DNA of 38,415 bases from Microbispora sp. (lineage in GTDB: Bacteria; Actinomycetota; Actinomycetes; Streptosporangiales; Streptosporangiaceae): contig JADGHC010000004.1 in the NCBI GenBank assembly GCA_019689655.1, forward strand, positions 1 through 38,415. The letters run 5' to 3'. Below the pieces are notes generated by a model. That model was not told the origin of the DNA, made no database searches, and was given only the letters and a program-made list of their open reading frames with translations. Both the position numbers and the translations under genes were made by a program. Below are positions 1 to 9,319 of this stretch, in pieces; within the stretch, counting starts at the first letter, position 1, and every line of letters begins with the position of its first letter.

Positions 1-2
1 AC

Positions 3-1463
3 GCCGAGGACACCAAGAACGCCAAGACCGACCGTCCCGAACAGGCCCACCCCGAGACCGGTGACTTTGGGGACGTCGAGCACACCGAGGCTAAGCACTC
101 CGAGGACGCCGAGCACGCTGCAACCGACACCCCTGGCCACGCTGGGGATGCCGAGCGCACCGGCTTCTCGGGCAACGCCGAGGACGGCATGCACGTCGGC
201 CATCCCGAAGCCGAGGGTGCTGAGGCCGAGTGCCCCGAGGACGCCCGCTGTCCCGGGCACCCTGGGCACGCCGATAGCGCAGGCGATGCCGAGCATCTTG
301 AGGGTGCCGATGCCGCAGGCGATGCCGAGCATCTTGAGGGTGCCGAGTGCTGCGCGGGCGCCGGAGGGCTGGATGACGCCCGACGGCCGGAAGACCCCAA
401 CGGCGCCGGGGCGACGGAGGTCTTCGAGAACCCGGGGCGCGAGAGCGCGAACGGCCCGTGCGACGGTGGGACGCGCCCGCACGACACTGCGCGGGGCATG
501 AAAGGCCCCGAGGCCGGCGGCTGCGCGAAGGGACGGGAGGCGGAGGACGCCGGCGTCACCGGCACCGGGAACTTCGACGAGGACCGGCACGACACCGAGC
601 ACCGGCATGAGACCGAAGATCGGGACGAGGCCGAGGACGAGGTCGAGGCAGCCGGTTGCGCAGCATGCGCCGGTGCCGACGTAGCCGCAGACGCCGCCGG
701 TGAATGCACGACCGCAAGCACCATCGGCAACACCGCCGGGAGCGCCGACCGTACCACCGGCCTCCGGGACGGGGTGCCCGGTGATGACGTGACCGGCTGC
801 GCGCGGGCGGAGACCAAGCAGTGGGGCGAGCTGCGGCAGGATGCGCCACGGCAGAGCAGGCCGAAGCAGAGCGATCCACGGCAGAGCGCGCCTCGGCAGC
901 AGGAGCCACAGCAAGGCGGCCCGCAGCAGCGGCAAGAGTCGCGCCCGCGCCAGCAGGACTCACCGTGGGAGGGATCGCGTTTGTGGCGGTCCCGATGGGG
1001 TGAGCGATGGTCACCCGATCCGCCGGGGGATACCTGTGCCCATGGCACCCAGGCCGGGCCTGTGCCTGCGGGGGAGGTTCCGCATGGGCCGGATCGCGCG
1101 AGCAGGCCGCCGGGCACACGGCACGCCGCAACGCCGGAGAGCGTACCGGGAACAGCGCCGGGGGCAGCGGGGACGCCGCGTGTCCCGAAACCGGAACCGG
1201 GACCGGAACCGGGTATGCCATCGTGGCCAGAGCCAGGAGCGCCGGGGGCATCGTGGGATGCGCCGGGGCCGGCGCATGGCACGCGACCGGGGACCGGGTG
1301 GCCCGGCTCGTCGCCGGGACCAGAGCCGCATGCATCCGAGGACGGTTCGGGGGAACTGGGGCCGCGGTCCAGCACGGCGGCGGACACCCCGCCGGGGCCA
1401 CTATCCGGCACGGCGGCGGGCACCGGCTCGGCGCCGCCTCGGGGACCACAGGCGCTGCGCTAG
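3..1463 (+). other. Low-complexity frame-3 open stretch, Asp/Glu/His/Ala-rich then Gln/Arg/Pro-rich; possibly a decayed or frame-shifted upstream part of the HNH gene
   Basis: Frame 3 is open from the window edge (AEDTKNAKTDRPEQAHPETGDFGDVEHTEAKHSEDAEHAATD...); biased composition; no recognisable domain; overlaps the frame-2 HNH ORF at its 3' end. Confidence 0.25.
279..346. repeat. 32-bp exact direct duplication with 36-bp period
   Basis: gcaggcgatgccgagcatcttgagggtgccga at 279-310 and 315-346. Confidence 0.85.
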
Positions 1464-2167
1464 GGGCCACAGGCGCCGCCCCGGGAGCCACAGGCGCCGC
1501 CACAGGAGCCACGGGTACCGCGCCGGGGGCCACAGGCGCCGCCCCGGGAGCCACAGGCGCCGCCCCGGGAGCCACGGGCGCCGCCCCGGGAGCCACAGGC
1601 GCCGCCCCGGGAGCCACGGGTGCCGCCTCGGGGGCGCCGGGTGCTGCACTGGGGGCCGCGGTCGGGACGGCGCCGGGCGCCGCGCCGGGTGTCGCGGTGG
1701 GTGCGGATGGGACGGCGCCGGGTACCGCGGCGTTAGGGACCACGGCGGGGACGGCGGGGACGGCGCCGGGGTTGCTGCCGGCCACCGGGCAGGTCCTGCC
1801 GGTCTCCAGCGTGCACCGCCTCGCCCGCACCTCCACGTTGGTGCGCCTGGTCATGGACGCCGACGGGCAAGTGCTCGATATGGGCCGCAAAGTCAGGTTG
1901 GCCACCCCGGCGCAGCGCAGGGCGATCTTCGCCCGGTACGCCACCTGCTGGGTGGACGGCTGCCCCCTGCCCGCCACGTTGTGCCAGATCGACCACGCCG
2001 ACGACTGGAGCAGCGGCGGCCTGACCGACCTGAAGCTGCTGGGTCCGGCGTGTCAGTTCCACAACCGCGACCGGTACCGGCATCCCGAGCGCTACACCCG
2101 CCGCAGGGTGGGCAAGGACTGCTGGGCCTTCACCTACCACCGCCTCGGCACAGCCCGCCGGCGATGA
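1007..2167 (+). CDS. HNH endonuclease, DUF222/13E12-repeat type (C-terminal part recognisable)
   Basis: C-terminus SVHRLARTSTLVRLVMDADGQVLDMGRKVRLATPAQRRAIFARYATCWVDGCPLPATLCQIDHADDWSSGGLTDLKLLGPACQFHNRDRY is typical of actinobacterial DUF222-HNH proteins. Frame 2 has an in-frame TGA at 1001-1003, so the N-terminus is uncertain and the gene may be truncated. Confidence 0.6.
   Translation: MVTRSAGGYLCPWHPGRACACGGGSAWAGSREQAAGHTARRNAGERTGNSAGGSGDAACPETGTGTGTGYAIVARARSAGGIVGCAGAGAWHATGDRVARLVAGTRAACIRGRFGGTGAAVQHGGGHPAGATIRHGGGHRLGAASGTTGAALGATGAAPGATGAATGATGTAPGATGAAPGATGAAPGATGAAPGATGAAPGATGAASGAPGAALGAAVGTAPGAAPGVAVGADGTAPGTAALGTTAGTAGTAPGLLPATGQVLPVSSVHRLARTSTLVRLVMDADGQVLDMGRKVRLATPAQRRAIFARYATCWVDGCPLPATLCQIDHADDWSSGGLTDLKLLGPACQFHNRDRYRHPERYTRRRVGKDCWAFTYHRLGTARRR
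1441..1650 (+). repeat. 21-bp tandem repeat (minisatellite) encoding GATGAAP heptapeptides inside the HNH ORF
   Basis: Repeated unit gggagccac(a/g)ggcgccgcccc; translation GTTGAAL-GATGAAP-GATGAAT-GATGTAP-GATGAAP(x4)-GATGAAS. Confidence 0.85.
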
Positions 2168-2520
2168 CCCACAAGCAGATGAACCACGGGCAGATGAACC
2201 ACGGGCAGATGGACCACAGGCAGCTGGACCACAGGCAGCTGGACCACGGGCACAGGGGTGGCGCGCACGATGAGGCGGGAGAAGGCAGGACCAGATGGCG
2301 AGGGGCGGCGCAGCGCAACGAAAGCGCCTCGAAGCCGGGCCGTACCGGCCATCGCGGAACCGGCCGTACGCGACGACGGGCTGCATCGCATTCCGCGCGG
2401 CCTTCGAAAGGCCGCCGCGCTCTTTACATGACACTTGACGCGCCAGGTCATGCCGCGTTTTCCCAGGCTGTTAGCGTGCCGCTGTCCTAGATCAGCAGCT
2501 CCGAAGGGTTGAGAGAGACG

Positions 2521-3105
2521 ATGCGCAGGCTTTTGACAGCCGGTCTGCTGGGGTTGGCCGGCGTCATGGTGGTCCCGCTGAGCGCCGCTCCAGTCGGCGC
2601 CGCCACGTGCGCCGAAGACACGGCATGCGACACCACGACGACATTCGACGTGACCGCGGGCGCTCTGGAGATCACCGTGCCGGACACGGTCGCCCTGGCC
2701 AACGCCGCGGCGCCAGACGGGTACGCCTACGGGCAGCTCGGCGAGGTGACCGTGAACGACGAGCGGGCGTCCACCACGCCCGCGTGGACTGTGACCGTCA
2801 CCTCGACGGACTTCACCACGGGCACCGCCGGCGCCGGCGAGGTCATCGACAGCGGGAGTGTCTACTACTGCTCGGGTAGCGCTACGGCGACGACCGGCGA
2901 TGGCACCTTCACCGCCGGTCAGACCGGATGCGCCGCGCCGCCACCGCCGACCGGGCAGACCCTGGACACCCCCCGGACCGCCTACGCCCACACGGACGGC
3001 ACCGGAAACAACTCGGCCACCTGGGACCCCCTGATCACGGTGGCCATCGGCCTCAACAACGTCGCCGGCACCTACACCGGCACGATCTCCCACACGGTTG
3101 CCTGA
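2521..3105 (+). CDS. Secreted protein, WxL-like/cell-surface beta-sandwich type
   Basis: Signal peptide MRRLLTAGLLGLAGVMVVPLSAAPVGAA; C-terminal ITVAIGLNNVAGTYTGTISHTVA resembles WxL-like secreted proteins; followed by an overlapping DUF916-like gene. Confidence 0.65.
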   Translation: MRRLLTAGLLGLAGVMVVPLSAAPVGAATCAEDTACDTTTTFDVTAGALEITVPDTVALANAAAPDGYAYGQLGEVTVNDERASTTPAWTVTVTSTDFTTGTAGAGEVIDSGSVYYCSGSATATTGDGTFTAGQTGCAAPPPPTGQTLDTPRTAYAHTDGTGNNSATWDPLITVAIGLNNVAGTYTGTISHTVA

Positions 3106-3109
3106 ACAC

Positions 3110-4135
3110 GTGCGTACCCGGCTGTTGGCGTCGATCGGGGTGCTGCTGGCGGCGCAAGCCGCCTTCGGCACCCCGATCGCGCAAGCACACGCAGACGACG
3201 CCGGACCGGCCCCGGCCCGCCCCGGCGGCTCCATCGGCATCAGGCTGCTGGAAGCCTCGTCGAACCGGCGTGATGACCCTCGAGCCCGCCTTTACATCGT
3301 AGATCACATCAATCCGGGAACCACCATCTCCCGGCGCTTCGAGATCACGAACACCTCCGGCGCACCTCAGCGGGTCACCCTGTTCCCCGGGGCCGCCGAG
3401 ATCCGGGACAACGCGTTCATGCCTTCGGCCGACCGCGACGCCAACGAGCTGGCCTCGTGGGTGAGCATCGACCGGCCGAATGTGGTGGTCCCGCCGTACG
3501 GCCGCATCCCGCTGCGGGCGACCATCAGCGTCCCGCCGAACGCCAGCAGAGGAGAAAGGTACGGCGGCATCTGGGCCGAGGTCGCCTCCCCCCGGAGGCT
3601 GCCCGACGGCCGCCCCGGCATCCAGACGATCAACCGGGTAGGCATCCGCATATACCTGGACGTCGGCCCAGGCGGTGATCCGCCGTCGGACTTCGAGATC
3701 GTGAGCCTGACTCCGGGCCGCACCCCGTCCGGCCTGCCGCAGGTCCGGGCGACCGTCCGCAACACCGGCGAACGCGCCCTCGACCTGGTCGGACGCATGT
3801 GGCTGTCGGACGGCCCCAGCGGCCTGAGCGCCGGACCCATTCCCGCTCAGGTCGGCACCACCCTGGCGCCCGGCGGCACCGCGCCGGTCGCCGTCGTGCT
3901 TGGCGAGACGTTGCCGGACGGCCCCTGGAGGGTCAAGCTCGAGCTGAGCAGCGGGCGCGTGCACCGCACCGTCACCGGAACCCTGACGTTCCCTCCGCGC
4001 CCGGCGAGCTGGGGCCGCGACGCCCTGATCGATTCGGCCCTGCCCTGGTTCATCGGCGTCATCGCCGCTGCCATCCTCGCGGTCACCGCCCTCATGGCCC
4101 TGCTTGTACGGCGCCGCCGTACGGGCGGCTCCTGA
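3110..4135 (+). CDS. DUF916-like secreted protein with C-terminal TM anchor
   Basis: Signal peptide; GSIGIRLLEASSNRRDDPRARLYIVDHINPGTTISRRFEITNTS...; C-terminal TM WFIGVIAAAILAVTALMALLVRRRR. Likely GTG start at 3110 (the ORF track start 3098 is TTG). Confidence 0.65.
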   Translation: MRTRLLASIGVLLAAQAAFGTPIAQAHADDAGPAPARPGGSIGIRLLEASSNRRDDPRARLYIVDHINPGTTISRRFEITNTSGAPQRVTLFPGAAEIRDNAFMPSADRDANELASWVSIDRPNVVVPPYGRIPLRATISVPPNASRGERYGGIWAEVASPRRLPDGRPGIQTINRVGIRIYLDVGPGGDPPSDFEIVSLTPGRTPSGLPQVRATVRNTGERALDLVGRMWLSDGPSGLSAGPIPAQVGTTLAPGGTAPVAVVLGETLPDGPWRVKLELSSGRVHRTVTGTLTFPPRPASWGRDALIDSALPWFIGVIAAAILAVTALMALLVRRRRTGGS

Positions 4136-4213
4136 CCCGCGCCGCCGAGGTCGTGGACCGCGCCGGGGACCGGACCGCGGGCGCCGACGCTAAGCTTCGG
4201 GAGGGAGCGCGCG

Positions 4214-4795
4214 ATGAATGATTCCTCCTCCGGACCGCCGGCCATGCGCAGCGACGCACGCCGGAACTATGAACGGCTGCTGCGCATCGCCGAAGACGCC
4301 TTCGCCAAGCAGGGCGTCAACGCCTCGCTGACCGAGATCGCCAAGCGCGCGGACGTCGGCATCGGCACGCTGTATCGGCACTTCCCCACCCGGGAGGCGC
4401 TGCTGGAGGCGGTGCTGCGGGACCGGTTCGACACACTGAGCTCGCAGGGCCGTGAGATGGGCGAGACGTACGCTCCCGAGGACGCGCTGCTCAACTGGCT
4501 GCGCCTGGTCATCGCCGAGCTGTCCCGGTTCCGTGGCCTCGCGGTGTCGATCACCGCGTGTCTCGACGGCATGAGCCCCGAGCTCGCCGCCGCCTGCGGC
4601 GGGCTGCGGAAGACCGCCGAGGATCTGCTCACCCGCGCCCGCCTGGACGAAGCCGTTCGCGACGAGGTGACCGTCAGCGATGTGCTGCGCTTCGTCAACG
4701 CCATCGCGCTGGTCACCGAGCAGTCGCCGCAACCGGCCGGCGAGGCCGATCGCATGCTCGCGCTCCTCATGAACGGCTTTCGCCGCCCGGACTGA
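4214..4795 (+). CDS. TetR/AcrR family transcriptional regulator
   Basis: N-terminal HTH RNYERLLRIAEDAFAKQGVNASLTEIAKRADVGIGTLYRHFPTREALLEAVL. Confidence 0.93.
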   Translation: MNDSSSGPPAMRSDARRNYERLLRIAEDAFAKQGVNASLTEIAKRADVGIGTLYRHFPTREALLEAVLRDRFDTLSSQGREMGETYAPEDALLNWLRLVIAELSRFRGLAVSITACLDGMSPELAAACGGLRKTAEDLLTRARLDEAVRDEVTVSDVLRFVNAIALVTEQSPQPAGEADRMLALLMNGFRRPD

Positions 4796-5059
4796 GGGAT
4801 CGCACTGCCGCCACCGCACCTCTCCGGCCGTACGCGTGCGCGGGCGGCGGAGGCCGGCGAACCGATCGGCCCGCTCCCGCGTCACGCACACGGCTTCATC
4901 GCCGCCGAACGTGTCCGCGGCATGGCGGCGGTGCGATTGTGACGTGCCCAGGTGAGCGCCGTCCGGTGTGAGGCCGGAGCAGGGCAGCCGACATCCCCCG
5001 AACCCCCGGAACCCGGAAGCCGTTGCTAACCGGAGGGGGCATCCGTATTCTTGAGCAAA

Positions 5060-5080
5060 AATCGGAGACCCCCTCCGATT
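5060..5080. promoter_or_regulatory. Candidate operator: 8-bp perfect inverted repeat upstream of the MFS gene
   Basis: aatcggag-acccc-ctccgatt, 27 bp upstream of the ATG at 5108, with a TetR gene immediately upstream. Confidence 0.5.
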
Positions 5081-5107
5081 CAGTGCTACCACGATGCGGG
5101 GAGTGCC

Positions 5108-6583
5108 ATGTCCGAACAGGCCCGGCGATCGAGCCAGCCGCCTCCCGCGGCACCGTCCACGGCCGAGCCGGAACGGGGCCCACGCCTGGGGATCACGCTC
5201 GCGACGATCGTGACCTGCCAGCTGATGATCGGTTTCGACACGACCGTGGTGAACGTGGCGCTGCCGAAGATCCGGCTCGCCCTGAACCTGTCCGAGGTAG
5301 GTCAGTCGTGGGTGGTCAGCGCCTACACCCTCGCGTTCGGCGGCCTCCTGCTGCTGGGCAGCAAGATCGGTGACACCCTCGGCCGGCGTGAGGTCTTCAT
5401 CGGCGGCGTGACCCTCTTCACCGTCGCGTCGCTCGCCGGCGGGCTGGCGACGGCGCCCGGCGTCCTCCTCGCCGCGCGGGCCGTCCAGGGCGTCGGCGCG
5501 GCGTTCGCCGCGCCGAGCATGATGGCGCTGATCGCGGCGAACTTCGCCGAGGGCGGCCCGCGCACCCGGGCGCTCGCGGTCTTCTCATCCGTGTCCGGAC
5601 TGAGCCTGTCGGCCGGGTTGATCCTCGGCGGGCTGCTCACCTCGCTGGCGTCCTGGCGCTGGGTCATGTTCGTCAACGTGCCGATCGGCGCGGCCGTCGT
5701 GGCGCTCGCGCTGCGGTACGTACGGACCACACCGCGGCACCGGACCCGGATCGACGTCGCCGGCGCGGTCGCCGGCACGGCCGGCACGACGGCGCTCGTC
5801 TACGGATTCGTCCGGGTCGGCGAGACCGGGTGGGGTGATCGGACCGCGCTGATCTCGTTCGCCGTCGCGGTCGCCGCACTCGCCGTGTTCCTGGTCACCG
5901 AGGCGCGGGCCGGGCACCCGCTGATGCCGCTTGAGCTCTTCCGCGACCGCAACCGAGCCGCGGCGTACCTGAACATGCTGCTGATCCCGGCTTCCATGCT
6001 GGGAATGTTCTTCTTTCTCACGCAATTCCTGGAGAACGTCGAGCGGTTCACCCCGCTGGTGACCGGATTCGCGTTCATGCCGCTGGCGATCGCCGCGCTG
6101 GTCTCCGCACGCGCGGTGCCGTGGCTGCTGCCGCGGTTCGGCCCCAAAGCCGTCACCACGTCCGGCACGGTCGCGATCGTGGCGGGCGTCGTCTGGCTCA
6201 CCCGGCTCACCGCGACGGCCGGGTACGCCGCCGGGATCGCCGGCCCGTTGATCCTCTTCGGCCTCGGAGTCGGCCTGACGTTCGTGCCGCTGAACACCTT
6301 CGTGCTCGCCGGGCTGCGGCCCGACCAGACCGGCGCGGCCGCCGGGATTTTGCAGACCATGCAGCAGACGGGCAACTCCCTCGGGCTCGCCGTACTCGTC
6401 ACGGTGTTCGGCGCGGCCATGCACGGGGTCGCGCCCGGCTCTCCGGCGGGTCTGGCGGACGCCATCGCCACGTCGTTCATCGCCGCGAGCGGGTTCGCGG
6501 TCTGCGCCCTCGTCGTCGCGCTGGCGGTCATCACGACGAAGCGGCGAGCCCCGCGAAGCGAAATGGGCATTTCACCCAAATAG
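5108..6583 (+). CDS. MFS transporter, DHA2 (14-TM drug exporter) family
   Basis: LGITLATIVTCQLMIGFDTTVVNVALPKIRLALNLSEVGQSWVVSAYTLAFGGLLLLGSKIGDTLGRR; multiple TM segments. ATG at 5108 preferred over TTG at 5051, which overlaps the inverted repeat. Confidence 0.92.
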   Translation: MSEQARRSSQPPPAAPSTAEPERGPRLGITLATIVTCQLMIGFDTTVVNVALPKIRLALNLSEVGQSWVVSAYTLAFGGLLLLGSKIGDTLGRREVFIGGVTLFTVASLAGGLATAPGVLLAARAVQGVGAAFAAPSMMALIAANFAEGGPRTRALAVFSSVSGLSLSAGLILGGLLTSLASWRWVMFVNVPIGAAVVALALRYVRTTPRHRTRIDVAGAVAGTAGTTALVYGFVRVGETGWGDRTALISFAVAVAALAVFLVTEARAGHPLMPLELFRDRNRAAAYLNMLLIPASMLGMFFFLTQFLENVERFTPLVTGFAFMPLAIAALVSARAVPWLLPRFGPKAVTTSGTVAIVAGVVWLTRLTATAGYAAGIAGPLILFGLGVGLTFVPLNTFVLAGLRPDQTGAAAGILQTMQQTGNSLGLAVLVTVFGAAMHGVAPGSPAGLADAIATSFIAASGFAVCALVVALAVITTKRRAPRSEMGISPK

Positions 6584-6590
6584 GGGGTAT

Positions 6591-6606
6591 ATGCCCGATC
6601 GGGCAT
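6591..6606. promoter_or_regulatory. Perfect 16-bp palindrome just upstream of the hydrogenase operon
   Basis: atgcccgatcgggcat equals its own reverse complement; 21 bp before the ATG at 6628. Confidence 0.5.
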
Positions 6607-6627
6607 CGGCGTCGGGGGGAGGCTCCG

Positions 6628-7731
6628 ATGGACATCGTCGTGATCGGATCACTGGAGCCGCTCGTCGTGGCCCTTCAGACGGCGGGATACACCGTCGTCG
6701 GCCCCACGGTGAAGGATGTGGCGGTGCGGATGGCTGAGATCTCCTCCGCCGCCGACCTGCCGGCGGACGTCGGCGACACTCAGCGGCCGGGCAACTACCG
6801 GCTGACCGAGCGGGGCGACGGCATGGTGTTCGGCTTCGCCGCGAGCCCCGACTCGGCCAAGCGCTTCACGCAGCCGCCCCGCCAGACACTGGCCCGGATG
6901 CGTGGCCGGACGTTCGAGGAGCCCCGGGAGGAGGCGCCGCGGGTCGCGCTGCTCGGTCTGCGGGCCTGCGATCTCGCGGCGATAGCCGTACAAGACCGGG
7001 TGTTCCTCGGGCGGCATCCCGATCCCGCCTACCGGCGGCGGCGCGAGGCGCTGTTTTTGATCGCGGTGAACTGCGCGGTGCCCGGGGGCACGTGCTTTTG
7101 CGTCTCGATGGGGACCGGGCCGAAGGCCACCACCGGCTTCGACCTGGCGCTCACGGAGCTGGCGGCGCCGCACCGGTTCACCGTCGAGATCGGCAGCGAT
7201 CGAGGAGCGCAGATCGCCGCGGCGATCCCGCACCGGCCGGCGACCCCGGACGATCTCGCCGCGGCCGAGGAGGTGTCGCGCGTCGCCGCGACACGGATGG
7301 GCCGCCGGGTGGACACCGAGGACATCCAGCGGTGGCTGCCTGCCGCGCACGACTCGCCGCGCTGGGCCGATGTGGCCTCCCGCTGCCTGAGCTGCACGAA
7401 CTGCACGATGGTCTGCCCCACCTGCTTTTGCAGCACGGTGGAGGACGGCACCGGCCTCACCGGTGATGTCGCCGAACGGACCGAGCGGTGGGATTCGTGC
7501 TTCTCCCTCGCCTTCACCGAGCTCAGCGGCCAGCCGCCGGTGCGCTCCTCCGCCTTGGCCCGCTACCGGCAGTGGCTGACCCACAAGTTCGCGACCTGGT
7601 ACGACCAGTTCGGCACATCCGGATGCGTGGGCTGCGGCCGGTGCATCACGTGGTGCCCCACCGGGATCGACGTGACGGAGGAGCTGGCGGCCCTCCGGGG
7701 CGGGACCGAGGGGACGTCGTGCATCCGATGA
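6628..7731 (+). CDS. [NiFe]-hydrogenase group 3b Fe-S subunit (sulfhydrogenase beta/HyhB-like, 4Fe-4S ferredoxin)
   Basis: [16 protein letters not shown] and [12 protein letters not shown] clusters; [23 protein letters not shown]; first gene of an overlapping hydrogenase operon. Confidence 0.88.
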   Translation: MDIVVIGSLEPLVVALQTAGYTVVGPTVKDVAVRMAEISSAADLPADVGDTQRPGNYRLTERGDGMVFGFAASPDSAKRFTQPPRQTLARMRGRTFEEPREEAPRVALLGLRACDLAAIAVQDRVFLGRHPDPAYRRRREALFLIAVNCAVPGGTCFCVSMGTGPKATTGFDLALTELAAPHRFTVEIGSDRGAQIAAAIPHRPATPDDLAAAEEVSRVAATRMGRRVDTEDIQRWLPAAHDSPRWADVASRCLSCTNCTMVCPTCFCSTVEDGTGLTGDVAERTERWDSCFSLAFTELSGQPPVRSSALARYRQWLTHKFATWYDQFGTSGCVGCGRCITWCPTGIDVTEELAALRGGTEGTSCIR

Positions 7732-8537
7732 CGCCGGTGCCGTACCGGGTGCGCTCCCGGCGGCCGGACCGGGCCGACACCGTCACCCTGGCGCTGGAGC
7801 CGGTGACCGGGCCGTGCCCGCGCTTCCTCCCGGGCCAGTTCACGATGATCTACGCGCGCGGCGTCGGCGAGATCCCGATCTCGATCAGCGGCCGGGGCCG
7901 TACCGGAACGCTGCTGCACACGATCCGGGCGGTCGGCGCGGTCAGCCGGGCGCTGTGCCTGGCCCGGCCCGGGGATGTCGTGGGGGTGCGCGGCCCGTAC
8001 GGCACCGCCTTCGACGTGGCGGGGGCGGCCGGACTCGACGTGGTCGTGGCGGCGGGCGGCCTGGGGCTGGCGCCGCTGCGCACGGTCGTCAGGCGCTTGA
8101 TCGCCCATCGGTCGCGCTATCGCAGGATAAGCGTGATCGTCGGCACCCGGACTCCGATGACCCTGATGTATCCGCGGGAGCTGGCCCGCTGGCGGGCGGC
8201 GTACGACCTCGACGTCCAGGTCACCGTGGACCACCCCGACCACGCCTGGCCGGGCCCGGTCGGGCTGGTCACCAAGCTGATCGACCGGATCGTCTTCGAA
8301 CCCCGCCGCACCGCGGCCTTCGTCTGCGGCCCGGAGGTCATGATGCGCGCCGCCGCCGACGACCTGGTCGCCCGGGGTGTCCCCGCCCGGCGGGTGGCGC
8401 TTTCCCTGGAGCGCACCATGAAGTGCGGGGTCGGCCGATGCGGGCACTGCCAGCTCGGCCCGCTGCTGCTGTGCCTGGACGGACCCGTGGTCGACTACGA
8501 GCGGGCAGGCGGGCTGCTCGCGGTGAAGGAGCTGTGA
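7719..8537 (+). CDS. [NiFe]-hydrogenase group 3b flavin/NAD(P)-binding subunit (sulfhydrogenase gamma/HyhG-like)
   Basis: FNR-like [42 protein letters not shown]-terminal 2Fe-2[26 protein letters not shown] 7719 or ATG 7728; overlaps the upstream stop. Confidence 0.88.
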   Translation: MHPMTPVPYRVRSRRPDRADTVTLALEPVTGPCPRFLPGQFTMIYARGVGEIPISISGRGRTGTLLHTIRAVGAVSRALCLARPGDVVGVRGPYGTAFDVAGAAGLDVVVAAGGLGLAPLRTVVRRLIAHRSRYRRISVIVGTRTPMTLMYPRELARWRAAYDLDVQVTVDHPDHAWPGPVGLVTKLIDRIVFEPRRTAAFVCGPEVMMRAAADDLVARGVPARRVALSLERTMKCGVGRCGHCQLGPLLLCLDGPVVDYERAGGLLAVKEL

Positions 8538-9319
8538 TGGGCACGCGGAAGAGCCGGCCCCGACTGGCGGTGTGGAAGTTCGCCTCCTGCGACGGCTGCC
8601 AGCTCACCCTCCTCGACTGCGAGGACGAACTGCTGTCGCTGGCGGCCGAGGTGGAGATCGCCTACTTCCTCGAGGCGTCCAGCGCGCCCGGCCCCGGTCC
8701 GTACGACCTGTCCCTCGTGGAGGGGTCGATCACCACACCGGATGACGCGGCGCGCATCCGGCATGTACGCGAGGTGTCCAAGCACCTGGTGACGATCGGG
8801 GCGTGCGCCACGGCCGGCGGGGTGCAGGCCCTGCGGGACTTCGCCGACGTACGCGAGTTCGCCTCCGTCGTGTACGCGCGGCCGGAGTACATCGCCACCC
8901 TGGCCACCTCCACCCCGATATCGGCCAACGTACCGGTGGACTTCGAGCTGCGCGGCTGCCCGATCGACCGGCGGCAGCTGCTTGAGGTCATCACCGCCTT
9001 CCTCGCCGGGCGGCGTCCGGTCGTGCCCAGCCACAGCGTCTGCGTCGAGTGCAAGCTCCGCGGCAACGTCTGTGTCCTGGTGGCGCACGGCACGCCCTGC
9101 CTCGGCCCGGTCACCCAGGCCGGCTGCGGAGCGCTGTGCCCGGCGTTCAACCGGGGCTGCTACGGCTGCTTCGGCCCGGCGGACACCACCAACTCCCGGG
9201 CGCTGAACGCGAAACTGCGCGTCCTCGGGATGAGCGACCCCGAGCTGGTGCGCGTCTACCGGACCTTCAACGCCACCGAGGAGCAGTTCGTCCAGGCCTC
9301 GGAGGAGGCCGGCGGGTGA
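8537..9319 (+). CDS. [NiFe]-hydrogenase small subunit (group 3b delta/HyhS-like)
   Basis: [20 protein letters not shown]...[10 protein letters not shown]...[19 protein letters not shown]:ubiquinone oxidoreductase 20 kDa-like fold and Cys motifs. Confidence 0.92.
   Translation: MGTRKSRPRLAVWKFASCDGCQLTLLDCEDELLSLAAEVEIAYFLEASSAPGPGPYDLSLVEGSITTPDDAARIRHVREVSKHLVTIGACATAGGVQALRDFADVREFASVVYARPEYIATLATSTPISANVPVDFELRGCPIDRRQLLEVITAFLAGRRPVVPSHSVCVECKLRGNVCVLVAHGTPCLGPVTQAGCGALCPAFNRGCYGCFGPADTTNSRALNAKLRVLGMSDPELVRVYRTFNATEEQFVQASEEAGG

Noticed and set aside
1441-1650. Repeat array that could be mistaken for CRISPR
   Set aside because: 21-bp contiguous units without spacers, in frame with a coding sequence; it is a minisatellite.
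556-1977. 473-aa minus-strand ORF (Ala/Pro/Val-rich repeats)
   Set aside because: Antisense shadow of the high-GC repeat region; low complexity, no domain, overlaps the HNH gene.
4190-5092. 300-aa minus-strand ORF
   Set aside because: Antisense to the clear TetR gene; frame is a GC-bias artefact.
5585-6424. 279-aa minus-strand ORF (and 5800-6606 minus)
   Set aside because: Antisense to the MFS gene; Arg/Gly/Asp-rich shadow frame with no domain.
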